Shown: positions 41,261-53,423 of the stretch, piece after piece
Position numbering within the stretch: position 1 is the stretch's first letter
How the letters are laid out: each line of letters starts with the position of its first letter
Assembly (NCBI RefSeq): GCF_016802725.1
Contig: NC_052671.1
Location: 24,620,728-24,684,727, forward strand
Direction of reading: 5' to 3'
Length of the DNA: 64,000 nucleotides
Source of the DNA: Solenopsis invicta
Lineage: Eukaryota; Arthropoda; Insecta; Hymenoptera; Formicidae
Translations under genes and position numbers: made by a program
The notes under the pieces: model-generated
What the model was told of the DNA's origin: nothing
Databases searched by the model: none
What the model saw: only the letters and a program-made list of their open reading frames with translations

Positions 41261-42575
41261 CGAGGTGTGTTCAAAAAGTATCGCGAATTTTGAATTTTCG
41301 CGGGTTACGTATATTCGAATTTCGATCTTTTTGTGGCGTTATGTTGGTACTCATGTCTCTCACTTATGCCGACAAGCTCGGCCATTTTGAATGTTCACTT
41401 AATTGTTGACAGCTGCTTTGCTTGCACGTGTTTTGGATCGTCTTCGATTTTTACCTATTCAAAAAAATGGATCAAAGAACCTGTATCAAATTTTGTGTGA
41501 AAAACGAAATTAAGTGCGCGGATGCATTCCGAATGTTGACTGTGGCATACGGAGAAGCTACCTTGGACCGAAGCAACGTTTATCGGTGGTACAAAATGTT
41601 CTCAGAAGGCCGAGAAGATGTGAACGACGAAGAGCGTGCCGGACGCCCGAGCACTTCAACAACAGACGAAAAAATTAATGAAGTGGAGAAAATGGTATTG
41701 GCCAATCGTCGAATCACCGTTAGAGAAGTTGCTGAGGACCTAAACATATCGATTGGCTCGTGCCATTCGATTTTTATCAATGATTTGGGCATGAGACGGG
41801 TCGCCGCGAAATTCGTACCAAAATTGCTCAATTGCGACCAAAAACAGCATCGCATGAACATTGCTAATGAGATGTTGGACTCTGTCCGCGACGACCCAAA
41901 TTTGCTCCAGAGGGTCATAACTGGTGACGAATCGTGGGTTTATGGTTATGACGTGGAAACCAAAGTTCAATCATCTCAATGGAAGCTGCCGCACGAACCA
42001 AGACCGAAAAAAGCGCGCCAAGTTCGGTCGAATGTGAAAGTTTTGCTGACAGTTTTCTTCGATTGCAGGGGCGTGGTGCATCATGAGTTCTTGCCACAGG
42101 GTAGAACGGTCAATAAGGAATATTACCTGCAAGTTATGCGCAATTTGCGCGAAGCAATCCGCCAGAAACGCCCGGATTTGTGGAAGAACAAAAATTGGCT
42201 TTTGCACCACGATAACGCCCCTGCTCACACATCGTTGCTTGTGCGCGACTTTTTGGCCAAAAACAACACACTAATGATGCCGCAGCCACCGTATTCCCCA
42301 GATCTGGCCCCCTGTGACTTTTTCTTGTTCCCTAAACTGAAGAGGCCCATGAAAGGACGACGTTACGCTACGCTTGACGAGATAAAGACGGCATCGAAGG
42401 AGGAGCTGAACAAGATAAAAAAAAATGATTTTTTGAAGTGCTTCGAAGATTGGAAAAACCGTTGGCACAAGTGTATAATATCTCATGGGGATTACTTTGA
42501 AGGGGACAAAATAGATATTCATGAATAAATAAATAATTTTTGAAAAAATTCGCGATACTTTTTGAACACACCTCG
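41261..42575 (+). mobile_element. mariner element, intact (1315 bp)
   Basis: TIRs begin CGAGGTGTGTTCAAAAAGTA on both ends and extend about 30 bp. TA flanks at 41259-41260 and 42576-42577. The single gene inside is uninterrupted, so this is a candidate active copy. Confidence 0.96.
41467..42528 (+). CDS. mariner transposase, DD34D, intact (353 aa)
   Basis: The ATG giving MDQRTCIKFCVKNEIKCADA was chosen over a longer upstream frame that lacks family-like residues. HTH region with GEATLDRSNVYRWYKMF, linker DEERAGRPSTS, then catalytic Asp in VITGDESWVYGYD, the second in LHHDNAPAHT and the third in YSPDLAPCDFFLFPKLK, with 34 residues between the last two. Resembles SETMAR-type (irritans/cecropia-like) mariners. 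No stop or shift. The C-terminus (CIISHGDYFEGDKID) is close to the right TIR, as usual for the family. Confidence 0.95.
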   Translation: MDQRTCIKFCVKNEIKCADAFRMLTVAYGEATLDRSNVYRWYKMFSEGREDVNDEERAGRPSTSTTDEKINEVEKMVLANRRITVREVAEDLNISIGSCHSIFINDLGMRRVAAKFVPKLLNCDQKQHRMNIANEMLDSVRDDPNLLQRVITGDESWVYGYDVETKVQSSQWKLPHEPRPKKARQVRSNVKVLLTVFFDCRGVVHHEFLPQGRTVNKEYYLQVMRNLREAIRQKRPDLWKNKNWLLHHDNAPAHTSLLVRDFLAKNNTLMMPQPPYSPDLAPCDFFLFPKLKRPMKGRRYATLDEIKTASKEELNKIKKNDFLKCFEDWKNRWHKCIISHGDYFEGDKIDIHE

Positions 42576-42579
42576 TATA

Positions 42580-42936
42580 GAAGTCTGCAAAAAATAATTT
42601 AAAATATAAAAATTGTGGATATTTTCTTAACAATCTACATACTACATTATATGTATATAGATTGTATACATTATATATATTATATACATTATATACATTA
42701 TTTATATGTACAATACATATGCAATAGATATATTCTTAATATATATTCTTAATGTATATATATGTAATATTTTATATATAAACAAATTGTAAAATATATT
42801 AACAATTTTTTTCAAATAGGTTTGAAGGTATATCGATGATGAAAAAATATTTTGTATTAATTTATATAAAAGATCGCGTGCCTCTTATACCTACCTATCC
42901 AAATATTTATGTTGTCCATCTATTACAACTTTAAAT
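42580..42936. other. AT-rich spacer
   Basis: Short TATATACATTATAT-type repeats at 42630-42790, then DNA leading into the P-element-like exon. No separate gene is seen. Confidence 0.5.
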
Positions 42937-43424
42937 TTGCTTCTACTAAATATTCCTTTACAAGCTGGCTGTACCCATTTAATCATTAAATACCTAAAAC
43001 AAATTGTTAAAGATATGAAAGATAACAGAGAAAAATATGTTGCTCTTCTCTGGGATAAAATTTTTTTGCAACTCACTTTATCTTACAATAGAAGACAAGA
43101 TAAAATTGTAGGCTTTGAGGATTGGGGCATGAAAAGAACCAGAAAAAGTGCTGATCATGCAATGACTTTTTATCTACGATATTTCAAATCACGAAATAAG
43201 GGACTTGGTTAGGTGACGCGCATGCGATCGGATCTATGAAAGAGTGTGTGGTCGAGAGTGTATAGCGTATTAGATTAATTAAGTTAGCGGAGGGGCGCGA
43301 AAGAGGTGCGGAAGGGAGAGGGAAGGGTGAGAATCTAAGGCGATTGAAGAGAAAGTTGGGGAGGCGAGAAATAAGAGGAAATTAACGTGCATATAAAGCG
43401 GGCTAGAAGTAAGGTTAAGGCAGA

Positions 43425-44450
43425 ATGACGAACAAGGCGGGAGATGTCGGTAAGGAAGGAAGCAGGGACCTTAAACAAAAAAAGTTAGTGACAGAGGATA
43501 AATCTAATGGTCGGAGAGTATCGTTCAAATTAGAGAAGACGGAAAAAGTAAGTAAATTAGTATGGCAAAAAGAAATAGAGAGGTTAAAGAAGAACTGGCA
43601 AGATAAGGTAAAAGAATTAAAGCGAATGATAACAGATCTATAGAAGGAAATAGAATTAATAAAGAATAGAGAGGATAAGCGGGAAGATAAAATAGAGTAA
43701 GTAACAAAGAGTAAAGAAAGTATAGAAAAATAGGAAGAGGAGATTAGGAATGTAGAAGAAGAGGAGTTGTACAGCAAGAGAGAGAGGTATAGTGATAGTG
43801 GGGGAAGGAGTAGAGCATCAGTAAGGAGCATGTGGGCAGCGTCAGGAGTTTAAGGTCAAGTGGAAGCGAAGGTTTTAGTGACAAAGAGGTGAATAAGATA
43901 AAAAGATGAATGGCTGTAAGGGAAAGAGAGGAGATGTGCAATAACATAGTTATGAGGGGGTTAGGGGATAGAAGGAATTGAAAAAGAAGTAGATAAAAAA
44001 ACATGGATTGAGAATTTTATAGGTAAGAAATTAGATGTCAAGTGTAGAGTGATGATGTGCAGATTAAGCGGATCAGTAGTAATAGCTAAAATAGATGGAG
44101 AAGAGAAAAAGAAGGAAATTATGATTAAAAAGAGTAAGCTAAAGCGGGGGGGAGAATATTTATAGAAAATGATTTAACATGAAAGGAAAGGAAGGTACAG
44201 GAAAAGATACACAAATGGCGGAGAGAGCAAAGAGAGAAGGGAATTGAAATAAAAATAGGAATAGGTAGGGTAAAAATAGGGGATAGGTGGAAAAGCTGGG
44301 AAGAAATAGAGGAGGATATGAAGGGAGAGGGAGTTAGTGAGGGTACGAGCGAGATGAATAGGGAGACAAGAAGTGATGAGGAGAGAGATAATGAAGAAAA
44401 AGAGAAGAAAAGTCAGGATTTCAACTAAGCCATTAGGTGAAGGAAGGGGG
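43425..44450 (+). pseudogene. LINE E ORF1 remnant
   Basis: Starts MTNKAGDVGKEGSRDLKQKK. The beginning is basic and coiled-coil-like (LVWQKEIERLKKNWQDKVKE). After several stops comes a block (MMCRLSGSVVIAKIDGEEKK) resembling the RRM-like part of ORF1 in LINE G. At least six stops or shifts are visible. Confidence 0.7.
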
Positions 44451-47400
44451 AAATGGAGAGGGGGAGATGGAGGTGAGGAAGAGAATGGTTTTCTGGAATA
44501 TAGCAAGAATATAGAGACAAGACGTGAAATTTTGGAATTTTATAGGGAGGATGGACTATATATGTTTAATAGAGACATGGGTAGAAGAGAAAGGATGGGA
44601 AAAAATTAGAAAGAAATTACCAAGAACTCACAAGTGGGAATGTAGTTTTGCGATCAGGGAAAAGAGTAAAGGTAGGGCAAGGGGTGGTTTTATTATTGGT
44701 ATAAATAAAGAATGGGGTAAGGAATAATTAAAGTTAAAAAGTGAAGAAATGGAAGGGCTGATAGTTACAAAGGTTCAAAATAGTGATGACAAATTAAAAT
44801 TTATAATAATGGGAGTATATGTAACTAGGAACTGGGAAGTAATGAAAAATACGATTGAAAAAATAACAGAGGAAAATAAAGAAGAGTATATAATAATAGG
44901 AGAAGATTTTAACGCTAGAATAGGGGAAGAAGGAGGAAATGATGAGGAAGGTTGGAGGGTAACAAGTAGAAGCAAAGATAAAGTAGTCAACAACAGAGGG
45001 AGGGAATTTTGAAATTTAGTAGGTGAAATCGGAGGGAATATTATGAACGATACAATAAAAGGTAAGATAAAAGGTAAGATAAAAAAGAAGAATACACATA
45101 CGTAGGGGAAAGGGGGAGCTCAGTAATAGATTATGTAGTGGTAAGCGAAAATTGTAGAGAAATTGTAAACGATCTTGTGATCGTAGGTCGATCGGACTCA
45201 GATCACATGCCCCTGGTTTTGGAGATGAAGAACAGAAGGGGAATAAAGAAGAATAAGGTCATGGAGAAAGAAGAGGACAGAGAGATATACAGATGGAAGG
45301 AAGAGGATATAATGGTTTATAAAGAGAGGACGGAGGAGAAAAACGATGAAGAGGAGGCAATAGTGGAGGAATCTATAAAAGAAAAATGAAAGGTCTTAAA
45401 GGAATTAGTACTCAAGTTAATGGTAAAGATAAAGACGAAGGGAAATACGAGAAAGAAATTAGGTTTCAAGAAATGGTGGAACAAAAGTTGCACTAGAAGA
45501 AAAAAGATGGTGCACAGAGCTTATGACAAATAAAGGAAAGAAAAGCTTAACAGAAAAAGATACATAGAGGAGAGAAGAAAACTCAGGGAACATTTAGAAG
45601 AAAGGAAGAAGCGATGGAAAGAGAAGGAAGAGGAGGAGCTGAGAAATCTAAAGAATGAGGTGCAAGTATGGAAAGTAATATATAGGAAAAGAGATAAAGG
45701 CAATTGAATCGAAAATGAGATCAGTAAGGAAACGTGGACCAATCATTTTAGTAAACTGATAGGAGGCGAGATTGAAAAAGGAGAGATTGTGCAGAATGAC
45801 AAAAGTTGTGAAAAAGGAGGCATTCAGGGGAGCAAACAACAAGCGCTACAGACGACCTGAGTGATGAGGAAATAACAGAGGCTATAAAAAAACTGAAGAA
45901 AAGCAAAGCAGCAGGAATTGATAAAATATCGTCAAAAGCCTGGAAATTTGGCGGTTCTAAAGTAAAGAAAAGGCTGGTAAATCTGATAAAGAAAATTTGG
46001 CAAGAGAAGGAGATACCGGAGGACTGGAAAATGAGTGTCATTGTCACGCTGCATAAGAAAGGAGACACGGAAAGGGTGGAAAATTATAGAGAAATCGCTT
46101 TATTATGCTCGGCTTATAAGGTATATGCAGAAATTCTAAGAAGAAGAATAGAAAAGGAGCTCGACCAAAAATGTATAATACCAAAAAGCCAAGCAGATTT
46201 CAGGAAAGGAAGAGGAACAATGGACAACATATTCATATTGAGTCATGTTATTTAGAGAGAGAAAGAGAGAGAAAGAAAAGAATGGGGAAAGCAAGGAAGA
46301 TCTTCGCCTTTTTCGTGGATCTAAGGGCAGCGTTTGACAATGTTGATAGAGAAAAGTTATGGGATCTGATGGAAAAATAGAAGTTAAACGGAGATTTAAT
46401 TGACAGACTAAAAGTAATTTATAAGGAAACAAAGGCAGTAATCAGGACAAAAGAAGGGCTATCGGAGAAGATCAAGACAAGGAAAGGAGTAAGGCAGGGG
46501 TGCGTCCTGAGTCCGATATTATTTAATACGTATATGGCGGATTTAGATAAGTATTTAGAGAATAGGGGGATAGGGGGAATAAAGTTAGGAAAAAAAAAGA
46601 ATATAGTCGTTAACATACGCGGATGATCTAATTTTATTAGCTAAAAATGAAGAAGCGCTGAAAGACATGGGCATTTTGAAGAGATTTTTAAAAGATAAAA
46701 GGTTAGACTTGAACGAGGATAAATCGAAAATTACGATATTTAATAGCGAGGGAAGAGAGAAAAAAAGGAAATAAAAATGGGATAATAAAAGAGGAATAGA
46801 AGAGGTACAAAATTTTAAATTCCTAGGTTTCATGTTTAATAAAAGAGAAGATTACGGAGATAGTCACATAAAAGAACTAAAAAGGAAAGGTAGAATAGCA
46901 GCGAACTTAGTCTGGGGACTAGGAGAAAGAATATGCAAAAATGATTTTGTAAGAAAAAAATGGAAATTATTCAAATATTTAGTAGAGAGTGTCATGGCAT
47001 TTGGGGTAGAACTATGGGGATGGGAAGAAAAGAAAAAATTAGAAAAGATCTGGTTAAATTATATGAGGTGGGTATTCAAACTTGATTTCTGCACACCACG
47101 TTATCTGTTAACAAAAGAATTAGGAATAAATAAGCTAAAGATAGAGCGGGGTATTAGAGCCAGGAAGTATGAAAAAAAGATAAAGGAAATGGGAGAAGAA
47201 AGATGGGTTAAGATATATTGGGAAGAAAAAAGAAGAGAAGGATGGATAGGGCTATATGGTAGAGAAAGAGAAAAGTATTATAATAGGAATGGCTGGGGGT
47301 TAATTGCGATAGATAATATCCCAAGGAAAGAAAAAAATTTAATAGAGAAAATTAGAGAAAAAGAAAGAGATGTGCAGAAACAGGTGGAAGATAGTAAAAT

Positions 47401-48009
47401 AAGAGAGGTTAAATATAATAAAAGATATAAGGATTTTACTGGGGAGGGTAGCATACCAATCCCGTAGGGGTCTGGAGTCGTTTCGGGGCCTCCCGAGGCT
47501 CTGCAACGACTCCAGATACAGGAATTGGCGTTCCTGCGGTTCCCGAGCTCGCTAGGGGGTCTGCGGTCTCTCGTAGGCCGTAGACTCAGGGACTTCAGCC
47601 ACCCTGGCGCCCCAGCTGGTATACCGTAATCCGTCACGTGCTGAAATTACGTGCGGGACGGACCGGTGGCCCGGGCCTCACCGCCCGGGCTGCGAGGAGT
47701 AAACCTCTATAAAAAATCCAAGGGTGGCGTCCGTAGCGCGGGGGGTCGTTCCGTGTAACAGCGGAGCGGTGCTTCGTGTCTCGGGCGCCAACGTATTTAG
47801 TCGGTTGGTAACGTTGCTGCCATGGCGGTGGTGCCGGTCCGGTGTGGTCCCGGGCGGGCGCTTGCGCTCGTCCGGGGCCCCCCCGGGCCGTCTCTCCCGT
47901 CTTGGTGGATCCGCCTACCCATGTTGCCTCGGGCCGATGGTCCCCGGACATCGGCCTGAGTAGGCTCCGGGGCGAGGGTGGGGTTCCTCTCGTTAAAAAA
48001 GACCCCATT

Positions 48010-51000
48010 ATGAAAACACACATGGGTAGAAAGAATAAGAAGGTACCGCCCAGGGGTGAACGGACACCCCAGGGCCGGCACGGGGGGGCTATTGTCCCGG
48101 GTCCCCCCCTGTCGTCATCGAACGACGGGCGGTCGAGCGGAGTCGACGCGGGCTCCGCCGACCATAGGGCTACCGCGGAGACCAGGGTCTACGATCCTGA
48201 GTACGACCCTCGCATCGCGTACTCGGCTTCGCGATGGAGGTACCTGCGGAGACTCTTCCGCATGAACTACGGGTACGACCACGTGCCCACAGATAAGGAG
48301 CTGTGGGAACTACACATTTTCGACGTGGAGTGGCGAGACCGGGAATGGGTGGAGTACTGGAGCTCGGGCGAGTCCGGGCTGACCGGTTACTCCTCCACCG
48401 ACAACGAGACACAAGTCCCCCTCTCGGGGAGCGGCGGTGGGGTTGAGCCGGCTCGGCGAGCCGTGGCCCGCGCGCCGAGGAGGGGACTACCCGCTGTCCG
48501 GCGGGGGCCCAGGGTGGAGCCGGCCGATAAGGCCGAGGCCCCCGTGCCTCCCACTGGGGAGACGTCGGCCCTGTCACCCGATGGAAGCCGCGAGGCGGAA
48601 GTCGGTGGACGGGGCCCTGTTTGCGGGGCGCGTCGGGCGCGCTCCCTGTCTCCGGGCCGGCTGCCCGGCGGACGCCGCGAGGCGGATGCCGGTCAGCCGG
48701 GCGGGGCGGGGGCGGCGTCGGTCGCGCTCGCGCTCGCCGATCCGCATCCGCGGGGGTGGGCGGGGGAGCGAGGGTGAGCCTAGCTCACCCGATGAGTCTC
48801 TTCCGGGCACCACCGTGGATGTGGACCGGCCATGTAATGAGGTTTTGACCTCTAGGGGCGCGACGGAGGTGGTCGCCCCTCCGCCTGAGCCTCCGGAGGA
48901 GGTAGTGGTCACACCGGATATCCCGGGCGTGCCCTCCGAATCCGGGACTCAGCGCGGGAGGAAGCGGGCGCGTGGCCGTCCCCGGCTCGATGGGAGCGGA
49001 CCTTTCAGGTCTCCGTCTCCCCTCTCGGACGGGGCGGACATTGAGGACCGCCTCCATAGAGTGCCCATGGAGGGTTTCCGCGCACGGCGGCTTAGAGCCA
49101 ATGTGCTAAGAGACTCTTCGGAGGACGAAGATATGTCGGGGGGGTCAGATTCGCGGCCTAGGCAGCGGATCAAGATACCCCCGACACTATTTACTCCCGA
49201 ACAGCGTCGCGAGCTGGATCGGGAGATCGGCGTCATCTCTCGCAGCACGACGACCGACCTGGCCGGCTTGGCCGACGGTTGGCTGCGAGAGGTGGAAATT
49301 GTCCGGAACAAGTGCACCAGGCTAGGGATGCATGGTGCCTTGTCCGGACAACTGAAGGAATGCACCCATCTCGCCCGAGAAGCGGTGATGACCCTGGCCT
49401 ATCGGGCCATGGGCCGCCTCGGGCGGGATGAGGGGCAGGAAGATGTCGCGGCAGCGGTGCGGAGAGGAGGAGATAAGGTCCCTCCGCGCCGAGGTCGCGG
49501 AACTACGGGGGCAGCTGGGGGTGGCGAGACGAGCACTTGTGCTCGGATCGGGGCCCTCGGCTGCGTCCCGGAGCGACGGGGTGGACTCATCCTGCCCCAT
49601 GCCGGCCCTGGCATCCGTCCCTGTTCCCGACCCCTCTTCTTTCGAGGAGAGGGTGCTTGGGCTGCTGGGGCGGATGTCTGGGTCGATGGGGGAGTTGGAG
49701 AAACGCCTGGCGCTGGTCGAGGATGAGGCGTATTATGCCTCCTCCCCGGCTGGCGCTGGTGCGAAAAGAGTGAGGGGTGGTCGTCGGGGGGACAGGGCTC
49801 CGCGGGAGGAGCCCCTTCCCCCGAGCCACCCAGCGGCCCCGCGGACCCGCCCGCTCGAGCTCCGTCCACGGACGGACCGAGTTGGGCGACCGTGGTGGGC
49901 CGCAAGGAGAAGAGGAGGGCTGCCGGGGGGGGCGCCGACGAAGAAGTCGGTCCCCGCCCCCGCGCCCTCGAAAACCGGCCGCGGGCGCTCCCTCCCACGA
50001 CCGGGTGTTGCCGGTGCTGGTGCCTCGGCGGGGGCGGGTGCGGCATTGCCGCCCCCGCCTCCGCCGGGGTCGCAGCCCGGTAAAAAGAAGAAAAAGAAGG
50101 GGCCGAAGGGGGGTAAAAATGGGGGGGGGACGTCTCGTGCGGCGTCCGCTGCCCCGGGTGCGGTGGGGAGGCGGATCCCGCGCTCCTCCGTGGTGGCAAT
50201 CACGGTGGAGCCGGGGTGTGCCTCCTACACCGAGATTATTAAGAGGTCCAGGGCGGCGATAAATCTGGGGGATATCCTCCCTCAGCCCGCCCTGGGCCTT
50301 AAATTCAGGGTGTCACAAGCCGGGGGTGTCCTTTTGGAGATCCCCGGCATCGAGAGTCGGCCGGCGGCGGAGCGCCTCGCGGCCGAAATGAGGCGGGTGG
50401 CTGGGGGCCCGGGGATCCGAATAACCTGCCCTATGCGTAGGGTGGGGGTCCGGGTGTCCGGGTTCCTGGACTCCACCGAGCCGGAGGAGGTGGCGGTGGC
50501 GCTGGCATGCGCTGGAGCATGCAGCGCCACCGACATTGTAGTCGGTCGAGTTACTCGCGGCCGCCGGGGCATGGGCTCTGTAATTGCGCAGTGCCCGGTC
50601 GCGGCGGCGGTGAGGCTCGCCAAGGTGGGGAAAGTGGCCCTGGGCTGGGCGGCTGCGCGCGTGGAGGCGCTTAAGGCGCCTCCACAGCGCTGCTATCGCT
50701 GCCTGGCACAGGGCCACATGCAGCACCGGTGCCCCGGTTACTTTGACCGGTCCCGGTGCTGCTTCAACTGCGGCGGGGAGGGTCACACTCGGGCTCAGTG
50801 CGCGAATCCGCCGTTCTGTCCCGAGTGTGCCTCCCGCAACAGGGCAGCCGGCCACCGACCGGGTGGCGCGGGCTGCCCCAAAATACCCCCCATGCCTCGG
50901 AGGGCTGGGGGGCCTCCTCCCTCCTCCCCGGATCCGGGGAGAGAGGAGGATATGGAAATGGAGCGGCCTCCGTCGCCGCCGGACGCTGACGCTGCCCGCG

Positions 51001-51398
51001 GCGCTCAGGCCGTTGGGGGCGACGGTCCGGCGGCGGCCGAGGCCGCCAAGGGGGGTGCGTCTCCCGCGGGCGGGGTCCCAGTAGATGGGCCCCCGGCTGC
51101 GGTGGATGCTCGGCTGCCGGGGTCCACCTCGGACACTTCGGAGTCCGGGGAGGAGCCCCCGCCGCCAAAGACGCGCGCGGTCGAGGAGACCGACGCGTGT
51201 GACGCCGCCAGCGTGGTGAGCCACGCTTCTGGGGATAACCTCCCCGTGGCCCGGGTGGTTCTGTCCCCCCTCCCCCCCCAACTCCCGCAGAGGGAGCGGA
51301 GGGGGAGTAAGGCCACGAGGGAGGCGAGGCCCAAGGGAGGCGCGCCCAGTGCGCCCTCCCCGGGGCCACCCGTCCTCGGCAAGGGGAAGCGGCGATAG
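48010..51398 (+). pseudogene. Retroposon F ORF1 (gag-like, CCHC knuckles), two frame shifts
   Basis: The probable start MKTHMGRKNKKVPPRGERTP lies in one frame (to about 48740). The sequence continues in a second frame (about 48740-49430: RLDGSGPFRSPSPLSDGADI, FTPEQRRELDREIGVISRST) and a third (49430-51398). The third holds a short coiled coil (IRSLRAEVAELRGQL), a basic linker, and an RRM-like stretch ending in RCYRCLAQGHMQHRCPG and CCFNCGGEGHTRAQC plus a third CPECASRNRAAGHRPGGAGC. This arrangement is typical of R1/Jockey-type ORF1, which coats the RNA. The Pro/Ser-rich N-terminal part is unusually long. The shifts lie in G-rich DNA and could be sequence errors or mutations. Confidence 0.82.
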
Positions 51399-51953
51399 TG
51401 CCGCTCCTCGGGTGCCCGTCCCTAGCTGCCCCTAGCGCTCGGGGGATGCGACGGGACGGGGCCCAGGCCGATGGGGCCCGACGCCAGGCGAGATGTCTCT
51501 CCCCTGGCGCCCGGCCCGGCCACGCGAGCGCCGTGGACGGGAGGAGGCGGGGCGGGCGGCGGCGACCGCTCGTCCCTTGGGCGCGGGGGTGCGTGATGCC
51601 TCGCTCCGCATCCCCGGGGTCGGGCTAGGCCCTACTGGCTGACGTATCTCGGCTGGGCCAGCAAAGCCCGACTCCCAACCCGACGAACTGGCGCGTCGGG
51701 GAGCTTCATGCTCCGATCCCCAGTGGAGGGATGTTGGAGAGTGCTACAGCAATCCCGGTCCCTCCACGCAACGGGGCGAGATGGGCTCGGTGGGTTTTTA
51801 GTGGGTAGGCGGGCCGGGCCTCGCCAACTTTCTGCCGCGCAAGCGGTCTGTGCCGGCGAGGGGTACCGCGTCCCGAGTCCCACACTCCCGTGGTCTAACC
51901 ATCCCGGGGTACTATGAGTATTTTCCCCCCGTTAAAAAAAAAAAAAAAAAAAA
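51399..51953 (+). other. 3' UTR and poly(A) of retroposon F
   Basis: GC-rich non-coding DNA ending TATTTTCCCCCCGTT followed by about 20 A. No RT-like frame in any register was recognised here. Confidence 0.75.
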
Positions 51954-52313
51954 GAGGGTAGCATACCAAAATACATAGAACAGAGAATCATAAGTGGGGG
52001 CATGAGTAGCGAGGGAATAAGAGCTCTAGTTAGATTAAGATATGGTAATATGGAGAACGATAATAAATATTGGCTAAAAGAAGGAAAAAGAAGATGTATT
52101 TTTTGTAAGAAAGGGAAAGATAATATGGAACATTTTACTGGAGATTGTGTGGTGGCTAGGGAATGGTTCGTAGGAATAGGAGATAATGTTAAGGAAAGAA
52201 TAAGAATAATGGAAAACGAAGATTTAGATGAAAAGAAAGAAAAGATATTAATTAAGTTTTGGAGGGAGAAAGAGAAGTATAAAAAGAGCGATGAGGACGA
52301 TGATGTAAGTTAG

Positions 52314-52710
52314 AGAGGCTAGAACATTATGCGTATATTTATTGTTATATATAGAAGCTAGAAAGAATATTAAAATGTACATAGTTAGTTAAGTGTAAAC
52401 ATGTAAACATATGTAATAATCACTAGTCAATTAGGCATAAGCTTTGTACATTTTGTAAAAAGATTTCTATTAATTTTATTGTATTATTGTAAAATTCGAC
52501 CTATGAAAGTAGGAGGTAAGTTAAGATAACAGGAAGGAGAGTAGAGGGAGATAGTCGATTGACAGGGAGGTAGGGCAAAGGGGATAGGAGGTGAGACAGA
52601 GATAGTGGGGGATAGTATGTGTGAGAGTGTGGAAGTATGCGTGGTTAAGTATTTCTGTAAATCAAGTCCCACTTCTTGGCTATAGCTGAAGTTGAAATAA
52701 ATTCATTCAT
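52314..52710 (+). other. 3' UTR of LINE E
   Basis: Non-coding sequence after the ORF2 stop, ending GTTGAAATAAATTCATTCAT at the target duplication. The short ATTCATTCAT tail replaces poly(A). Confidence 0.7.
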
Positions 52711-53423
52711 TCAAAATCAGGAAATAAAATGCTCTTGGGCTATAGTTTTTGTGGAAGTACGACGAAAACGTTTCAGTTAATACGATGTGTCAAAGAATGG
52801 TTAGTAAATATTTCTGCATCTGGATTAATACCTGTGGCCACCATATGCGATCAAGGTGGTACAAATATTGCAACAATTAATAGTCTTATAGATGAAACAA
52901 ATAAAATTCGCATAAAAAAAATTTACGTACAAGTAAGGATAACAAATAATTTAATAATAATTACACTGTACACAATTATGTTAAAAAAGATTTCGGTTAA
53001 AATTTTTGTTAAATACATAACGGATGAATGTGTTAATTTTACACAAAATTTATTTCACATTATGATAAAGTTTGTATTTATTTCTATATTGAAATATTAA
53101 TACAATATTAGTGTCACTTTTTAGCATATCGATATTGAATAAACAAAAATTTGTGTAGACCATTTAAGGCAAGCAATATCTGTTATATTTAGCACAAATT
53201 GTTTACCTGTGTATTTTTATCAGTATATTCTATTTTTATTGTTATTTATTTGATTTTATATAATTTTTTTATTTTTAGTTTTATTTTATTAATGTAGTAG
53301 TAGTAGTAGTAGGTACTTTATTCCTTGCGGAGTACATTGCGGACTTCCGCTCCGCTTAAATAGTTTCAACCTTTCTATTCATTGCTTCTTTTACAACACA
53401 CGAGAGAGAGGGAGAAAAATCAC

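Larger units (their letters stand above)
47460..51953 (+). mobile_element. Retroposon F: ORF1-only, RT-less non-LTR element with poly(A)
   Basis: Flanked by a 16-bp perfect duplication GAGGGTAGCATACCAA (47444-47459 and 51954-51969) and ending in about 20 A residues, so it was inserted by target-primed reverse transcription. The only coding region is an ORF1/gag with zinc knuckles. Between its stop at 51398 and the tail there is about 535 bp of GC-rich 3' UTR and no endonuclease or RT. The 5' part contains a strong hairpin (TCTGGAGTCGTT pairs with AACGACTCCAGA, 47469-47516). Base composition is much more GC-rich than the host LINE E. Confidence 0.9.
44470..52313 (+). pseudogene. LINE E ORF2 (APE endonuclease and reverse transcriptase), degenerate and split
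   Basis: Endonuclease blocks: CLIETWVEEKGW, IIIGEDFNARIGEEG and GRSDSDHMPLVLEM. RT blocks: MSVIVTLHKKGDTERVENYR, GVRQGCVLSPILFN (46480-46530) and the catalytic YADDLILLA at about 46615-46640, reached only by changing frame. The C-terminal half is open at 46832-47459. After the F insertion it continues at 51970-52313 with a CCHC-like CIFCKKGKDNMEHFTGDC. Many shifts and stops show it is old. Confidence 0.85.
43200..52710 (+). mobile_element. LINE E, old APE-type non-LTR retrotransposon, interrupted by F
   Basis: Flanked by imperfect duplicates TCAAATCACGAAATAA (43184-43199) and TCAAAATCAGGAAATAA (52711-52727). Without F it is about 5.0 kb. The tail is AAATAAATTCATTCAT-like, not poly(A). Two coding regions are recognisable but full of stops and shifts. 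It landed in the P-like transposase gene. Confidence 0.88.

Noticed and set aside
42937..43212. A host THAP9-like gene instead of a P-element relic
   Set aside because: The pieces carry in-frame stops and shifts and are split by three retroelements. No intact gene remains.
49399..51369. Long minus-strand frames opposite retroposon F
   Set aside because: GC-rich antisense frames without motifs. The zinc knuckles and coiled coil are on the plus strand.
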